From Phototrophicales bacterium (lineage in GTDB: Bacteria > Chloroflexota > Anaerolineae > Aggregatilineales > Phototrophicaceae): a stretch of 13,360 nucleotides of DNA. The stretch lies in contig PGTJ01000041.1 in NCBI GenBank assembly GCA_002794515.1, forward strand, positions 1-13,360, written 5' to 3'. The stretch's first letter is position 1. Every line of letters starts with the position of its first letter. The notes under the pieces were generated by a model. The model worked only from the letters and a program-made list of their open reading frames with translations, had not been told where the DNA came from and made no database searches. Positions 1 through 7,167 of this stretch are shown here, one piece after another. The translations under genes were made by a program, and so were the position numbers.

Positions 1-2242
1 ATTTATCCCAATTCGGGGCATCGAGGGTGATATTACAAATCATCGTATCGCGGTTGATGAGGTGTTTGCGGAGCGAGTCGAGGTCGGCTAATACACCATC
101 CCAATCGTTATCGACACGATTTGCCAATTCACGCAGGAAGAACAGGTAATGAATACCGCCCATCTGCTCCCGCACCCATCCCGATAGGGTGAGATGTGAT
201 CCCAAGCGCGAGGCGACCATCATATGCCCCGCAGGCACAAGACGCGCTTCGGTGCTGGCTTTTTCGGTGAGGACGATTTGCTTAAAGCGTTCTTTATCAT
301 TCAATTTGAGTGTGAGCAAAATATCGCTCAATATCCCCAACAGATCATCGTTTTGCGCTTGTGTGCCTTTGGCGCGGAGGAACATCCACAAGGCGCTACC
401 AGAACGATCGTATTTTTCGGTGGTGATAGTGCTGGTGCTGATGCCCCCCGTCTTACTGCCAATACGTTGTGTTAGGCGTACGAAGTCTTCTTTTTCTGTC
501 CCCATCTCCAGTAACACCGTCCCGAATAATCCCAGATAGGGGATGAGGTTTTGCGGGATGGTTTGTAGGTCGAAGCCCAAATCAAAATAGGTGATGCCGT
601 TGCTAAAAATATCGTGGTACACAATGGTCGCGCCGTCATGTTGACTGACTTCGATGGGGAAGTTGCGACTTTGACGGTCTAAATCGGATAGTTTGAGGAA
701 GGGCAATTTGGCGATGGCTTCGGGGTCATCGGGTGCTTCTTGATTTTGGCGTAAGCGATGTGTCTCGGCGACAATCGCTTCAATTTCTGTATCGCTCAGG
801 GTGGCACGATACGCATCCAGACGGGCGCGTTCTTGTGCTTCTAACCGTTGGCGATAGCTCGAATCGGGTTCGAGCAAAATGGTCGAGCGATGTGTATTTT
901 TGAGCAGATATTGGTCGATCAACTTCTCGAAATAATGCTTATCACTCGCCAATTTTTCTTTGATGCTCGCCAATGTCGCTTCATAAGCCAATGGTGCGAG
1001 CGGATCGCCACCATATAACCATGATGATAAACTGGTGAACATCATCGCCAAGCCACGCGGGAAGCCACCCGTGTTATATTCGCGCAACGAAAATTCGTAG
1101 GTATTCATGGCGGCTTCGATTTCGAGCGGGTCTATGCCATCTTTGACCAATTTATCTAATGTTTCGAGGATTGTCGCTTCGACTTTGCTCGCATCTTCTA
1201 ATGCCACACCGCGCATCCCAGTCGAGAAAATCATCTGATAGGCATCGGTATCTAAGCCTAAGCCAGCGATGTCTTCGCCCAAGCCCGAATCGAGCAATGC
1301 CTTATATAATGGCGAAGCGGGCGTGCCGAGCAAAATCTGATACAACACTTGTAACGATAGTGTACGTTCGACATTCAGTGGGTCTGGTAATGCCCAATTC
1401 ACAGTGACCAGCGCTTTGTTATCGGCATCTTCACCCGCATCAAACGGGATGGTCACACGGCGTGGCTCGCTGAATTCAGGATGTGGTGCGAAGGGATTGG
1501 GGATGTCTTTGCGCTCAAATTCGCTCAGGTAGCTATCCAGCAATTTTAAGCGCTCTTCGGGGTTATCATCACCATAAAAGAAGATCCGCGCATTCGATGG
1601 ATGATAATAGGTCTCGTGAAATGCTTTGAATTGTTCATAGGTCAAATTGGGTATGGCTTGTGGGTTGCCACCCGAATTTGCGCCATACAAGTTATCTGGG
1701 AACAGACTCGTGCCTGTTTCGAGATATAACACTTGGTCGGGTGATGAATAAAAGCCTTTCATCTCATTAAACACCACACCTTTATATACCATTTCGCCAT
1801 CGGGCGATTCCATATCATAATGCCAACCTTCTTGTTTGAGCGTATCGGGGGTGATGTTGGGATGAAAAACCGCATCCAGATACACATCCACCAGATTATA
1901 AAAGTCTTTGGTGTTTTGGCTGGCGACTGGATACACCGTCTTGTCGGCGAAGGTCATGGCATTGATGAATGTGGCGAGTGAACCTTTGACCAATTCAAAG
2001 AATGGGTCCTTGCTGGGATATTTGCGCGACCCACACAATACCGAATGTTCCAATATATGAGGCAGACCTGTATCATCGGGTGGGGGAGTGACGAAGGTGA
2101 TGCCAAAACATTTATTTTCATCATCATTTTCGAGCGAGACGACTTCTGCCCCTGTTTTGATATGACGGAAAACTTTTGCCTTGCTATTAATTTCGGGAAT
2201 TTCGGTCTCTCTGATCAATTCAAAACCATATTGTTGCGCCAT
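1..2242 (-). CDS. Presequence-protease-like M16C zinc metallopeptidase, C-terminus cut by window edge
   Basis: This is a partial gene: 747 codons read without a stop from ATG 2242 to the left edge, against roughly 1,000 residues for complete PreP/Cym1-type enzymes, so about the last quarter is missing. The inverted zinc motif HxxEH is at residues 62-66 (HILEH), followed by 'SVLCGSRKYPSKDPF' and 'TFINAMTFADKTVYP'. The likely third zinc ligand is E160 in 'GVVFNEMKG', 94 residues after H66. 'SGGNPQAIPNLTYEQ' and 'YYHPSNARIFFYG' are also PreP-like. In the family the peptidase degrades short unstructured peptides inside a closed chamber; here the likely job is cytoplasmic peptide clearance, as no signal peptide is visible. 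The start is supported by AAAGGTGA six bases upstream. It lies downstream of argS but appears to have its own promoter. Family assignment is strong; the physiological substrate is unknown. Confidence 0.93.
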   Translation of the reverse strand, partial: MAQQYGFELIRETEIPEINSKAKVFRHIKTGAEVVSLENDDENKCFGITFVTPPPDDTGLPHILEHSVLCGSRKYPSKDPFFELVKGSLATFINAMTFADKTVYPVASQNTKDFYNLVDVYLDAVFHPNITPDTLKQEGWHYDMESPDGEMVYKGVVFNEMKGFYSSPDQVLYLETGTSLFPDNLYGANSGGNPQAIPNLTYEQFKAFHETYYHPSNARIFFYGDDNPEERLKLLDSYLSEFERKDIPNPFAPHPEFSEPRRVTIPFDAGEDADNKALVTVNWALPDPLNVERTLSLQVLYQILLGTPASPLYKALLDSGLGEDIAGLGLDTDAYQMIFSTGMRGVALEDASKVEATILETLDKLVKDGIDPLEIEAAMNTYEFSLREYNTGGFPRGLAMMFTSLSSWLYGGDPLAPLAYEATLASIKEKLASDKHYFEKLIDQYLLKNTHRSTILLEPDSSYRQRLEAQERARLDAYRATLSDTEIEAIVAETHRLRQNQEAPDDPEAIAKLPFLKLSDLDRQSRNFPIEVSQHDGATIVYHDIFSNGITYFDLGFDLQTIPQNLIPYLGLFGTVLLEMGTEKEDFVRLTQRIGSKTGGISTSTITTEKYDRSGSALWMFLRAKGTQAQNDDLLGILSDILLTLKLNDKERFKQIVLTEKASTEARLVPAGHMMVASRLGSHLTLSGWVREQMGGIHYLFFLRELANRVDNDWDGVLADLDSLRKHLINRDTMICNITLDAPNWDK

Positions 2243-2280
2243 TCAAGTCACCTTTCAAATTTTTTTGAACCAACATTTTC

Positions 2281-2309
2281 AGTTTAGTGCAAAATTTGGT
2301 TAATGTCTA
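2281..2309 (-). promoter_or_regulatory. Predicted sigma70-type promoter of the M16C peptidase gene
   Basis: On the minus strand TAGACA (2304-2309) is followed by exactly 17 bases and then TAAACT (2281-2286), one and two mismatches from the -35 and -10 consensus. Transcription would begin near 2274, giving a leader of about 32 bases before ATG 2242, with the ribosome site inside it. It is placed after the hairpin at 2348-2381, so the peptidase gene can be transcribed separately from argS. This is a pattern match only. Confidence 0.45.
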
Positions 2310-2347
2310 CTCATTGGTTTTTGCGAGATTTCTCAATTCTCATCTCT

Positions 2348-2381
2348 GGCGGATATGCACTTGTCATCGTGTATATCCGCC
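2348..2381. terminator. 13-bp hairpin between argS and the peptidase gene (possible terminator without U-tract)
   Basis: Arms 2348-2360 and 2369-2381 pair over 13 positions with one G-U or A-C type mismatch, depending on strand, around an 8-base loop. It sits 38 bases after the argS stop and just before the predicted peptidase promoter, which is where a transcription-unit boundary would be expected. Neither strand has a run of T after the stem, so it is not a canonical intrinsic terminator. It could instead be a Rho-dependent or RNA-stability hairpin, or a protein-binding dyad. Confidence 0.45.
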
Positions 2382-2418
2382 GTGATATTTGATATACGAA
2401 ATCGCGTTGGGTTGTGTT

Positions 2419-4143
2419 CTACATGCGTTCAGGTGTGGTCATGCCCAGGACGGTTAACACTCGCTTGAACATGGCTTTTGTCGCGGTATAAAATGCTAAT
2501 CGGGCTTTTTGCAAATTGGGGTCTATGCCATCGGCGAATGCCCGCACACGGTCATACATCGGATGGAAGGCATTTGCCAATTCGAGCGCGTAAAATGCGA
2601 TGGTATGCGGTGTTAAATTTTCGCTAGCGGTTTGCATCACATCAAGAAATTCTAAGCATTTCCGCAAGAAATTCAATTCGTCTGTGCCGAGCAACGATAA
2701 ATCTGCGCCATCTATGGTCACACCCCGCGCCCCTGCCTCGCGCAAAATGCCCGAACAACGCACATGGGCATATTGGATGTAATATACGGGATTGTCATTG
2801 CTCTGCGAGACCGCCACATTAATATCGAATTTCAAGTGCGAATCGGGACTACGGTGGAGTAAGAAGTACCGAATCGCATCGGCGCTGGTGAGGTCTATCA
2901 GCTCATCCAATGTGTCGAAAATGCCCCGTCGTGTACTGCCTTTGAATGGTTTACCATCACGCACCACGCTGACCATTTGCACATGTACCACACGAATCGG
3001 TTTAGGATCATAGCCGAGCGCCTGTACACCCATCCGCACCACTTGCGCTTGTGTGAAGTGGTCTGCGCCTAAGATATTCACCAATAGATCAAAGCCACGT
3101 TCAATTTTATTGACATGATAAGCGATGTCGGGCAGGGTATAGGTCGGCTCGCCATTGCTCTTGACCAGCACGCGGTCTTCATCATCGCCGAATTGTGTGC
3201 TTCTGAACCATTGTGCGGGTTTGAGGTCGGCACTTTTGGCGATGATTTCTGCATCTGTCTCGCCCTCGCGGGTGACGGCGGCGTAAATATATCCGCGTTC
3301 CTGCAATTTTTCGAGGACTTTCCAAACAGCGCCTGTGTCATACAAGGTGTTTTCATTGAAAAACACATCATGGTGAATACCAATGCGTTGGCATGTCTCT
3401 TTGATCCACTCAAACATGCGTTTTTCGGCATATTCTTTGAAGGGTTGCCAATCGGCGTCTTTGAGGGCATCACCCTTTTCGGCGATCAGCTCTTTGGCAT
3501 AATCTATCAGATACTCACCCTGATAAAATTTTTCTATATCGGGAATATCGACCTGTTGACCGAGTGCTTGTAGATAGCGAATTCGCAAACTTTCACCCAA
3601 ATTTCGCATTTGTGCGCCTGCGTTATTGAAATAATATTCGCGTTCTACATCATAACCAGTTTCTTCGAGGACACGGGCGATCGCATCGCCTAAAATCGCG
3701 CCACGACTGCGTCCGATAGTGATGGGTCCGGTGGGGTTGGCGCTCAAAAATTCGACTTGGGCGCGTTTGCCTGTGCCAATATCCAGCTTGCCAAAGGTCT
3801 CGCCTGATGTGATGAGTATTGTCACTAACGAGCGTATCCAATCTTCACTAAAGCGCACATTGATAAATCCGGGTGGCGCAACTTCTATCGCGCTGATGAA
3901 ATCGGGTTTGTTCATGTGTTTGGCGATGATATTCGCCACCTCTAGGGGTGGTTTTCCGACCGATTTTGCCATCGCTAATGCGACTGATGCGCCATAATCA
4001 CCTTGTTCGGCTTTACGCGGGGGTTTGACTTCGATATCTGGAATTTCGACAGGCGGTAATTCGCCTGTCTGTTGGGCATTTTGAATCGCTTCATGCACCA
4101 ACGAAGCAATTTGACGGGTTAATGGTTTCAAGATGTACCTCAT
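2419..4143 (-). CDS. argS: Arginyl-tRNA synthetase
   Basis: A class I aminoacyl-tRNA synthetase that joins arginine to tRNA-Arg using ATP in the cytoplasm. Domains are in the usual order: the N-terminal extra domain (about 5-95, 'QGDYGASVALAMAKS'), a Rossmann catalytic core (about 128-415), and a DALR-type helical anticodon-binding domain (about 450-574, 'NPVYYIQYAH' and the typical terminal 'PERM'). Length 574 is normal. The HIGH-type motif after 'SANPTGP' reads T142-I-G-R145, lacking both histidines, and the KMSKS-type loop reads K401-G-S-T-R405, lacking the second lysine. ArgRS enzymes are known to vary in KMSKS; loss of both HIGH histidines is more striking, and I cannot tell whether it is lineage-typical. 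The ATG at 4143 has AGAAG directly against it, too close to act well; GAGGT inside the first codons favours TTG at 4131. It is last in the three-gene unit, 27 bases after the epimerase stop. Confidence 0.95.
   Translation of the reverse strand: MRYILKPLTRQIASLVHEAIQNAQQTGELPPVEIPDIEVKPPRKAEQGDYGASVALAMAKSVGKPPLEVANIIAKHMNKPDFISAIEVAPPGFINVRFSEDWIRSLVTILITSGETFGKLDIGTGKRAQVEFLSANPTGPITIGRSRGAILGDAIARVLEETGYDVEREYYFNNAGAQMRNLGESLRIRYLQALGQQVDIPDIEKFYQGEYLIDYAKELIAEKGDALKDADWQPFKEYAEKRMFEWIKETCQRIGIHHDVFFNENTLYDTGAVWKVLEKLQERGYIYAAVTREGETDAEIIAKSADLKPAQWFRSTQFGDDEDRVLVKSNGEPTYTLPDIAYHVNKIERGFDLLVNILGADHFTQAQVVRMGVQALGYDPKPIRVVHVQMVSVVRDGKPFKGSTRRGIFDTLDELIDLTSADAIRYFLLHRSPDSHLKFDINVAVSQSNDNPVYYIQYAHVRCSGILREAGARGVTIDGADLSLLGTDELNFLRKCLEFLDVMQTASENLTPHTIAFYALELANAFHPMYDRVRAFADGIDPNLQKARLAFYTATKAMFKRVLTVLGMTTPERM
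4137..4141 (-). promoter_or_regulatory. Shine-Dalgarno GAGGT favouring a TTG start for argS at 4131
   Basis: GAGGT lies within the first codons of the ATG-initiated frame and is followed by five bases (ACATC) and then TTG at 4129-4131. The upstream ATG (4141-4143) has only AGAAG immediately adjacent to it. Spacing therefore favours the TTG, which would shorten the protein by four residues to 570. This is an inference from spacing alone. Confidence 0.5.
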
Positions 4144-4170
4144 CTTCTGATGTAAATGATTGCGTGGTCT

Positions 4171-5154
4171 CTATTTTAACAAACCTTTCTCTCTCAGATA
4201 AGGCACGCACTTTTGAATCCCCTCGTGTAATGGTACTTTGGGCGACCATCCGAGCAAATCACGCGCTTTTTGATTGCTATAAGTCGTGTCGCCTGTGATA
4301 TATTTCAAAAATCCGATGCCCCCTTTTATCATCTCCAATTTGGTGAATGGGCTGATGACGCGGAGCAAGGTTGATACAATCGGCACAGGGATGCCCAACC
4401 AGCGCCGATGCCCGACCAATGCCGAATATTCGCCCAAAAATTCGCGCCATGTTGGGGCAGGGGTGGGTGTGGCATTGAAAATTTGTCCATCGGCATTGGG
4501 ATGTGTGGCGCAGATTATCAATAAATCCACGACATCATCGACATAAATCGGGGCGCTTTTGCCACTGCCGTCCCCGATGAAGATGGTCGGTTTGCGCTTG
4601 GCAATGTTGAAAGCCAATTTCGTCCATGTGGGGCTATGCGCCCCATAAATCATGCCCGGACGGATGATGGTATACGATAAACCGTGCGTTTTTGCCACAT
4701 CTATCAGTGCCAATTCACCCTCACTTTTAGTGACGGCATAATGATAGGGAATTGGTTTGGTATAAGGGGCATCTTCGGTGATGATGGATGTATAAGGATA
4801 GCCATAAATGGCGATAGAACTAACATGCACAAAACGCCCAACGCCAGCTTTGACGCTGGCGAGGGCTAACTGTCGTGTTGCATCCACATTGATCGGGCGT
4901 TGTTCATCCAGATTGCCACCCAATGCCGCCGCCACATGGAATACCACATCCACACCTTGTAGGGCGGTATCCATCCATGCCGTATCGGTGGTCAAATCGC
5001 CATGAACCAGTTCTACACCCGCTAAGTGGGCGATTTTCTCGCCCTTCTGCCGATTTCTGACCAATGCCCGAATCGTTATCCCTTGTTTTGATAGAGTGTT
5101 GACCAACACGCCACCTAAAAATCCTGTCCCACCTGTGACAAATACCGTCTTCAC
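4171..5154 (-). CDS. NAD(P)-dependent epimerase/dehydratase, extended SDR family
   Basis: A 327-residue extended short-chain dehydrogenase/reductase. The Rossmann cofactor motif GGTGFLG is at residues 8-14. The serine pair S112-S113 and the catalytic Y139-A-V-T-K143 (YxxxK) are in place, and 'RPGMIYG' and 'YVDDVV' are typical later motifs. Members oxidise, reduce or epimerise nucleotide sugars, sterol-like or flavonol-like substrates; the sequence does not decide which. The start is GTG at 5152-5154, overlapping the TGA of the upstream ABC transporter in GTGA, with GGAGG at 5162-5166 and a seven-base spacer. Translation is probably coupled to the transporter, so the enzyme may make or modify something connected with export. 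It ends 27 bases before argS. The fold and cofactor use are secure; a 3-beta-HSD-like or sugar-epimerase role is open. Confidence 0.9.
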   Translation of the reverse strand: MKTVFVTGGTGFLGGVLVNTLSKQGITIRALVRNRQKGEKIAHLAGVELVHGDLTTDTAWMDTALQGVDVVFHVAAALGGNLDEQRPINVDATRQLALASVKAGVGRFVHVSSIAIYGYPYTSIITEDAPYTKPIPYHYAVTKSEGELALIDVAKTHGLSYTIIRPGMIYGAHSPTWTKLAFNIAKRKPTIFIGDGSGKSAPIYVDDVVDLLIICATHPNADGQIFNATPTPAPTWREFLGEYSALVGHRRWLGIPVPIVSTLLRVISPFTKLEMIKGGIGFLKYITGDTTYSNQKARDLLGWSPKVPLHEGIQKCVPYLREKGLLK

Positions 5155-6977
5155 ACCAGCGCCTCCACTTCTGTATCGGGATTCAGCAATTGCATCTCGT
5201 ATAATTTGGTATAGATGCCATTCTTGGCGATGAGTTCATCATGTGTGCCGAGTTCGACCAATTCGCCCTTATCCAACACCGCTATTCGATTTGCTCCGCG
5301 CACCGTGCTGAAGCGATGGGCGATGATGATCGTGGTGCGGTTTTGCATCAACCGCGATAGCGCCTCTTGGATGAGATGCTCACTCTCGCTATCGAGGCTA
5401 GATGTGGCTTCATCCAACAGCAAAATGCGCGGATTTTTGAGGATGGCGCGGGCGATTGCCACCCGTTGTCGTTGACCACCGCTCAATTTGATGCCACGCT
5501 CTCCGACGATTGTATCGTAACCATCGGGCAATTCGGTGATGAATTGATGGGCGTTGGCGGCTTTTGCCGCGGCGATGATCTCATCTTCGGTGGCATCGAG
5601 TTTGCCATAACGGATATTTTCGCGGATCGTCCCGCCAAAGAGCAAGGTCTCTTGTGGCACGATGCCGATATGCTCGCGCAGGCTGGCTTGGGTGATGTCG
5701 CGCAGATCAATACCATCCAGCAAAATTTCGCCCGATGTGGGGTCATAAAAACGGGGTATCAGGTTGAATGTGGTGGATTTTCCCGCGCCACTCGCGCCGA
5801 CCAACGCCAAAATCTCACCTTCTTTAATTTGCAGATTGATATTTTTCAGCACGGGCTGGCGCTCATCATAGCTAAAATAGACATTGTTGAATGTCAATTC
5901 ACCGCGTACATGGCTGATGGTCTTGGCATCGGGTTTATCTTGTATCGTGGGTTGTGTATCTAAAATTTGGAATACGCGCTTTGTCGCGCCAATTGCCTTT
6001 TGGAAATTGCTATATAACCCGACCAACGAGGCGAAACTGCCCGCTACCGATACACCATAAAATAAAAAGCTGATGAGTTGCCCGCCCGTGAGCCGTTCTG
6101 CGATGACTTCTTGCCCGCCAAACCATAAAATCAGGGCGATACTCCCGAATCCCAAAAAGCCGACAAACGGACCGAACACCGAGTTCACGCGCAATAATTG
6201 TAATGCCGCCTTGAACGAGCGGTTAATCGCATCGTTGTAGCGTTTGATTTCGTATTCTTCGCGCACAAAACTTTTTACTTCGCGGATATTCTGTAACGAT
6301 TCTTCCATCACAACCGTTGAACCCGCCAATTCATCTTGAATGCGTGTGCTGATGCGTTGCAGATAAAATCCGAATACAAAGCCTAATCCGACCAAAATCG
6401 GTATCAGGGCGATGATAAATAAAGTGAGCCGTGTGTTGATGATGAACATCACTACAATCGAGCCGACCATGATCGCCGTTTGTTGCAAAATCACATTGAT
6501 ATTGTCTGTCAACACCGTTCGCATCATGGTCACATCCGATGACATCCGTGAGACCAATTCACCCACACGCCGTTCGACAAAAAATCCGAGTGAGAGGGTG
6601 TTGAGGTGGGCATACAATTGGGTGCGTAAATCCACCATAATCCGCTCGCCGATATAATTGAGGTTATATGTCTCGAAGAACGATGTCACCGAGCGCAAGA
6701 GGAATATCGCCAATAAAAAGAGGGTTACTTGATTGAGCAAGTCGAAATTGCGCTCTTGGAGTGCCGAATCCACGACCTGTTGAATAACCGCAGGGAATAC
6801 CAAACTTAGCCCAGCACTGCCCAATGTAGCGAGGATTGCCACCGCCAAACGCCGTTTATACTTGCCCAAATAGCCAATCATGCGTCGCCATTGCATGGGT
6901 ACATTCGGTATCTCGATTTCGTCACCATTTTCGCCATTTTGCCCGTTGCGTCTGCGCCGTCTGTTGCTACGCATCAT
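5151..6977 (-). CDS. ABC exporter half-transporter (MsbA/MDR-like, TMD-NBD fusion) 1
   Basis: A 608-residue type IV (MsbA/Sav1866-like) half-transporter that would act in the cytoplasmic membrane as a dimer, using ATP to export a lipid, drug or peptide-like substrate. A short arginine-rich head (R3, R6-R10) precedes a six-helix membrane domain (about 40-325). The nucleotide-binding domain has Walker A 394-402 (GASGAGKST), Q-loop Q442, an intact LSGGQ signature 498-502, Walker B ending D522-E523, D-loop SLD 527-529 and switch histidine H554. Every ATPase residue looks consensus, so a homodimer could have two active sites. AAAGGA eight bases upstream supports the ATG at 6977; a second ATG follows directly. 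It is first in the unit with the epimerase and argS, and faces the second half-transporter across 190 bp. The substrate is not readable from sequence. Confidence 0.95.
   Translation of the reverse strand: MMRSNRRRRRNGQNGENGDEIEIPNVPMQWRRMIGYLGKYKRRLAVAILATLGSAGLSLVFPAVIQQVVDSALQERNFDLLNQVTLFLLAIFLLRSVTSFFETYNLNYIGERIMVDLRTQLYAHLNTLSLGFFVERRVGELVSRMSSDVTMMRTVLTDNINVILQQTAIMVGSIVVMFIINTRLTLFIIALIPILVGLGFVFGFYLQRISTRIQDELAGSTVVMEESLQNIREVKSFVREEYEIKRYNDAINRSFKAALQLLRVNSVFGPFVGFLGFGSIALILWFGGQEVIAERLTGGQLISFLFYGVSVAGSFASLVGLYSNFQKAIGATKRVFQILDTQPTIQDKPDAKTISHVRGELTFNNVYFSYDERQPVLKNINLQIKEGEILALVGASGAGKSTTFNLIPRFYDPTSGEILLDGIDLRDITQASLREHIGIVPQETLLFGGTIRENIRYGKLDATEDEIIAAAKAANAHQFITELPDGYDTIVGERGIKLSGGQRQRVAIARAILKNPRILLLDEATSSLDSESEHLIQEALSRLMQNRTTIIIAHRFSTVRGANRIAVLDKGELVELGTHDELIAKNGIYTKLYEMQLLNPDTEVEALV
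5162..5166 (-). promoter_or_regulatory. Shine-Dalgarno GGAGG fixing the epimerase GTG start
   Basis: GGAGG lies within the last codons of the upstream transporter gene and is seven bases from the GTG at 5154. The start codon shares four bases (GTGA) with the transporter stop, which is the usual arrangement for translational coupling. Confidence 0.75.
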
Positions 6978-7015
6978 ATGTCATATCCTTTTTGTTGAAT
7001 AGCAATAAAAAAATT

Positions 7016-7045
7016 CTAGTAGATACTGCATTAGTATTACGTCAA
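7016..7045 (-). promoter_or_regulatory. Possible promoter of the ABC transporter-epimerase-argS unit
   Basis: On the minus strand TTGACG (7040-7045) matches the -35 consensus at five of six positions. With an 18-base spacer the -10 position reads TACTAG (7016-7021), a poor match; TAGAAT lies a few bases further on but at 21-base spacing. The -35 box is good and the -10 box is not, so the call is weak. A promoter must lie somewhere in this gap because the unit starts here. Confidence 0.3.
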
Positions 7046-7057
7046 CATTTGATGAAC

Positions 7058-7075
7058 TGTTGCGAAATGGCAACA
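7058..7075. promoter_or_regulatory. 18-bp dyad TGTTGC-N6-GCAACA, candidate operator
   Basis: Two perfect six-base inverted arms, 7058-7063 and 7070-7075, flank a six-base centre. The size suits a dimeric helix-turn-helix regulator. Its centre (7066.5) is about 41 bases before the expected start of the rightward transcript. The words CAACATTTG at 7043-7051 and 7071-7079, and inverted AAATGTT at 7090-7096, surround it. No regulator gene is in the window, so the binding protein is unknown. Confidence 0.4.
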
Positions 7076-7092
7076 TTTGGTCATGGGCGAAA

Positions 7093-7101
7093 TGTTATAA
7101 T
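7093..7101 (+). promoter_or_regulatory. Extended -10 promoter (TGTTATAAT) of the rightward ABC transporter gene
   Basis: The sequence matches TGnTATAAT exactly, with a consensus TATAAT at 7096-7101. No good -35 box is found 16-18 bases upstream (CATTTG, ACATTT and AACATT are the choices), which fits an extended -10 promoter or one helped by an activator. Transcription would begin near 7108, leaving a leader of about 60 bases. Confidence 0.6.
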
Positions 7102-7114
7102 CAGGCATGTGCAT

Positions 7115-7165
7115 ATATTTAGGATATACAGACGCATCTATCGCGTCACCACATATTTAGGATAT
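7115..7165 (+). repeat. 13-bp direct repeat in the leader, one copy carrying the ribosome-binding site
   Basis: ATATTTAGGATAT occurs at 7115-7127 and again at 7153-7165, 38 bases apart. Between them is a small hairpin, GACGC (7131-7135) with GCGTC (7143-7147) and a seven-base loop. The second copy supplies AGGA five bases before the ATG at 7168; the first copy has no nearby start codon. It may be a duplicated leader segment or a decoy ribosome site. Confidence 0.5.
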
Positions 7166-7167
7166 TT

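Noticed and set aside
189..539. Overlapping plus-strand open frames near the left edge
   Set aside because: They are shadows of the M16C peptidase gene, which reads without a stop on the minus strand from 2242 to the edge.
3115..3573. Open frame of 152 codons on the plus strand inside argS
   Set aside because: It is antisense to the argS catalytic core and is explained by codon bias of the real gene.
3676..3683. GCGATCGC octamers (also near 12308) as possible HIP1-like genomic repeats
   Set aside because: Only two copies were noticed in 13 kb and both are inside coding sequence, so there is no sign of the enrichment that defines HIP1 genomes.
5367..5963. Open frame of 198 codons on the plus strand, antisense to the first ABC transporter
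   Set aside because: It lies wholly inside a strongly conserved nucleotide-binding domain coded on the other strand, has no credible ribosome site, and its product resembles no family.
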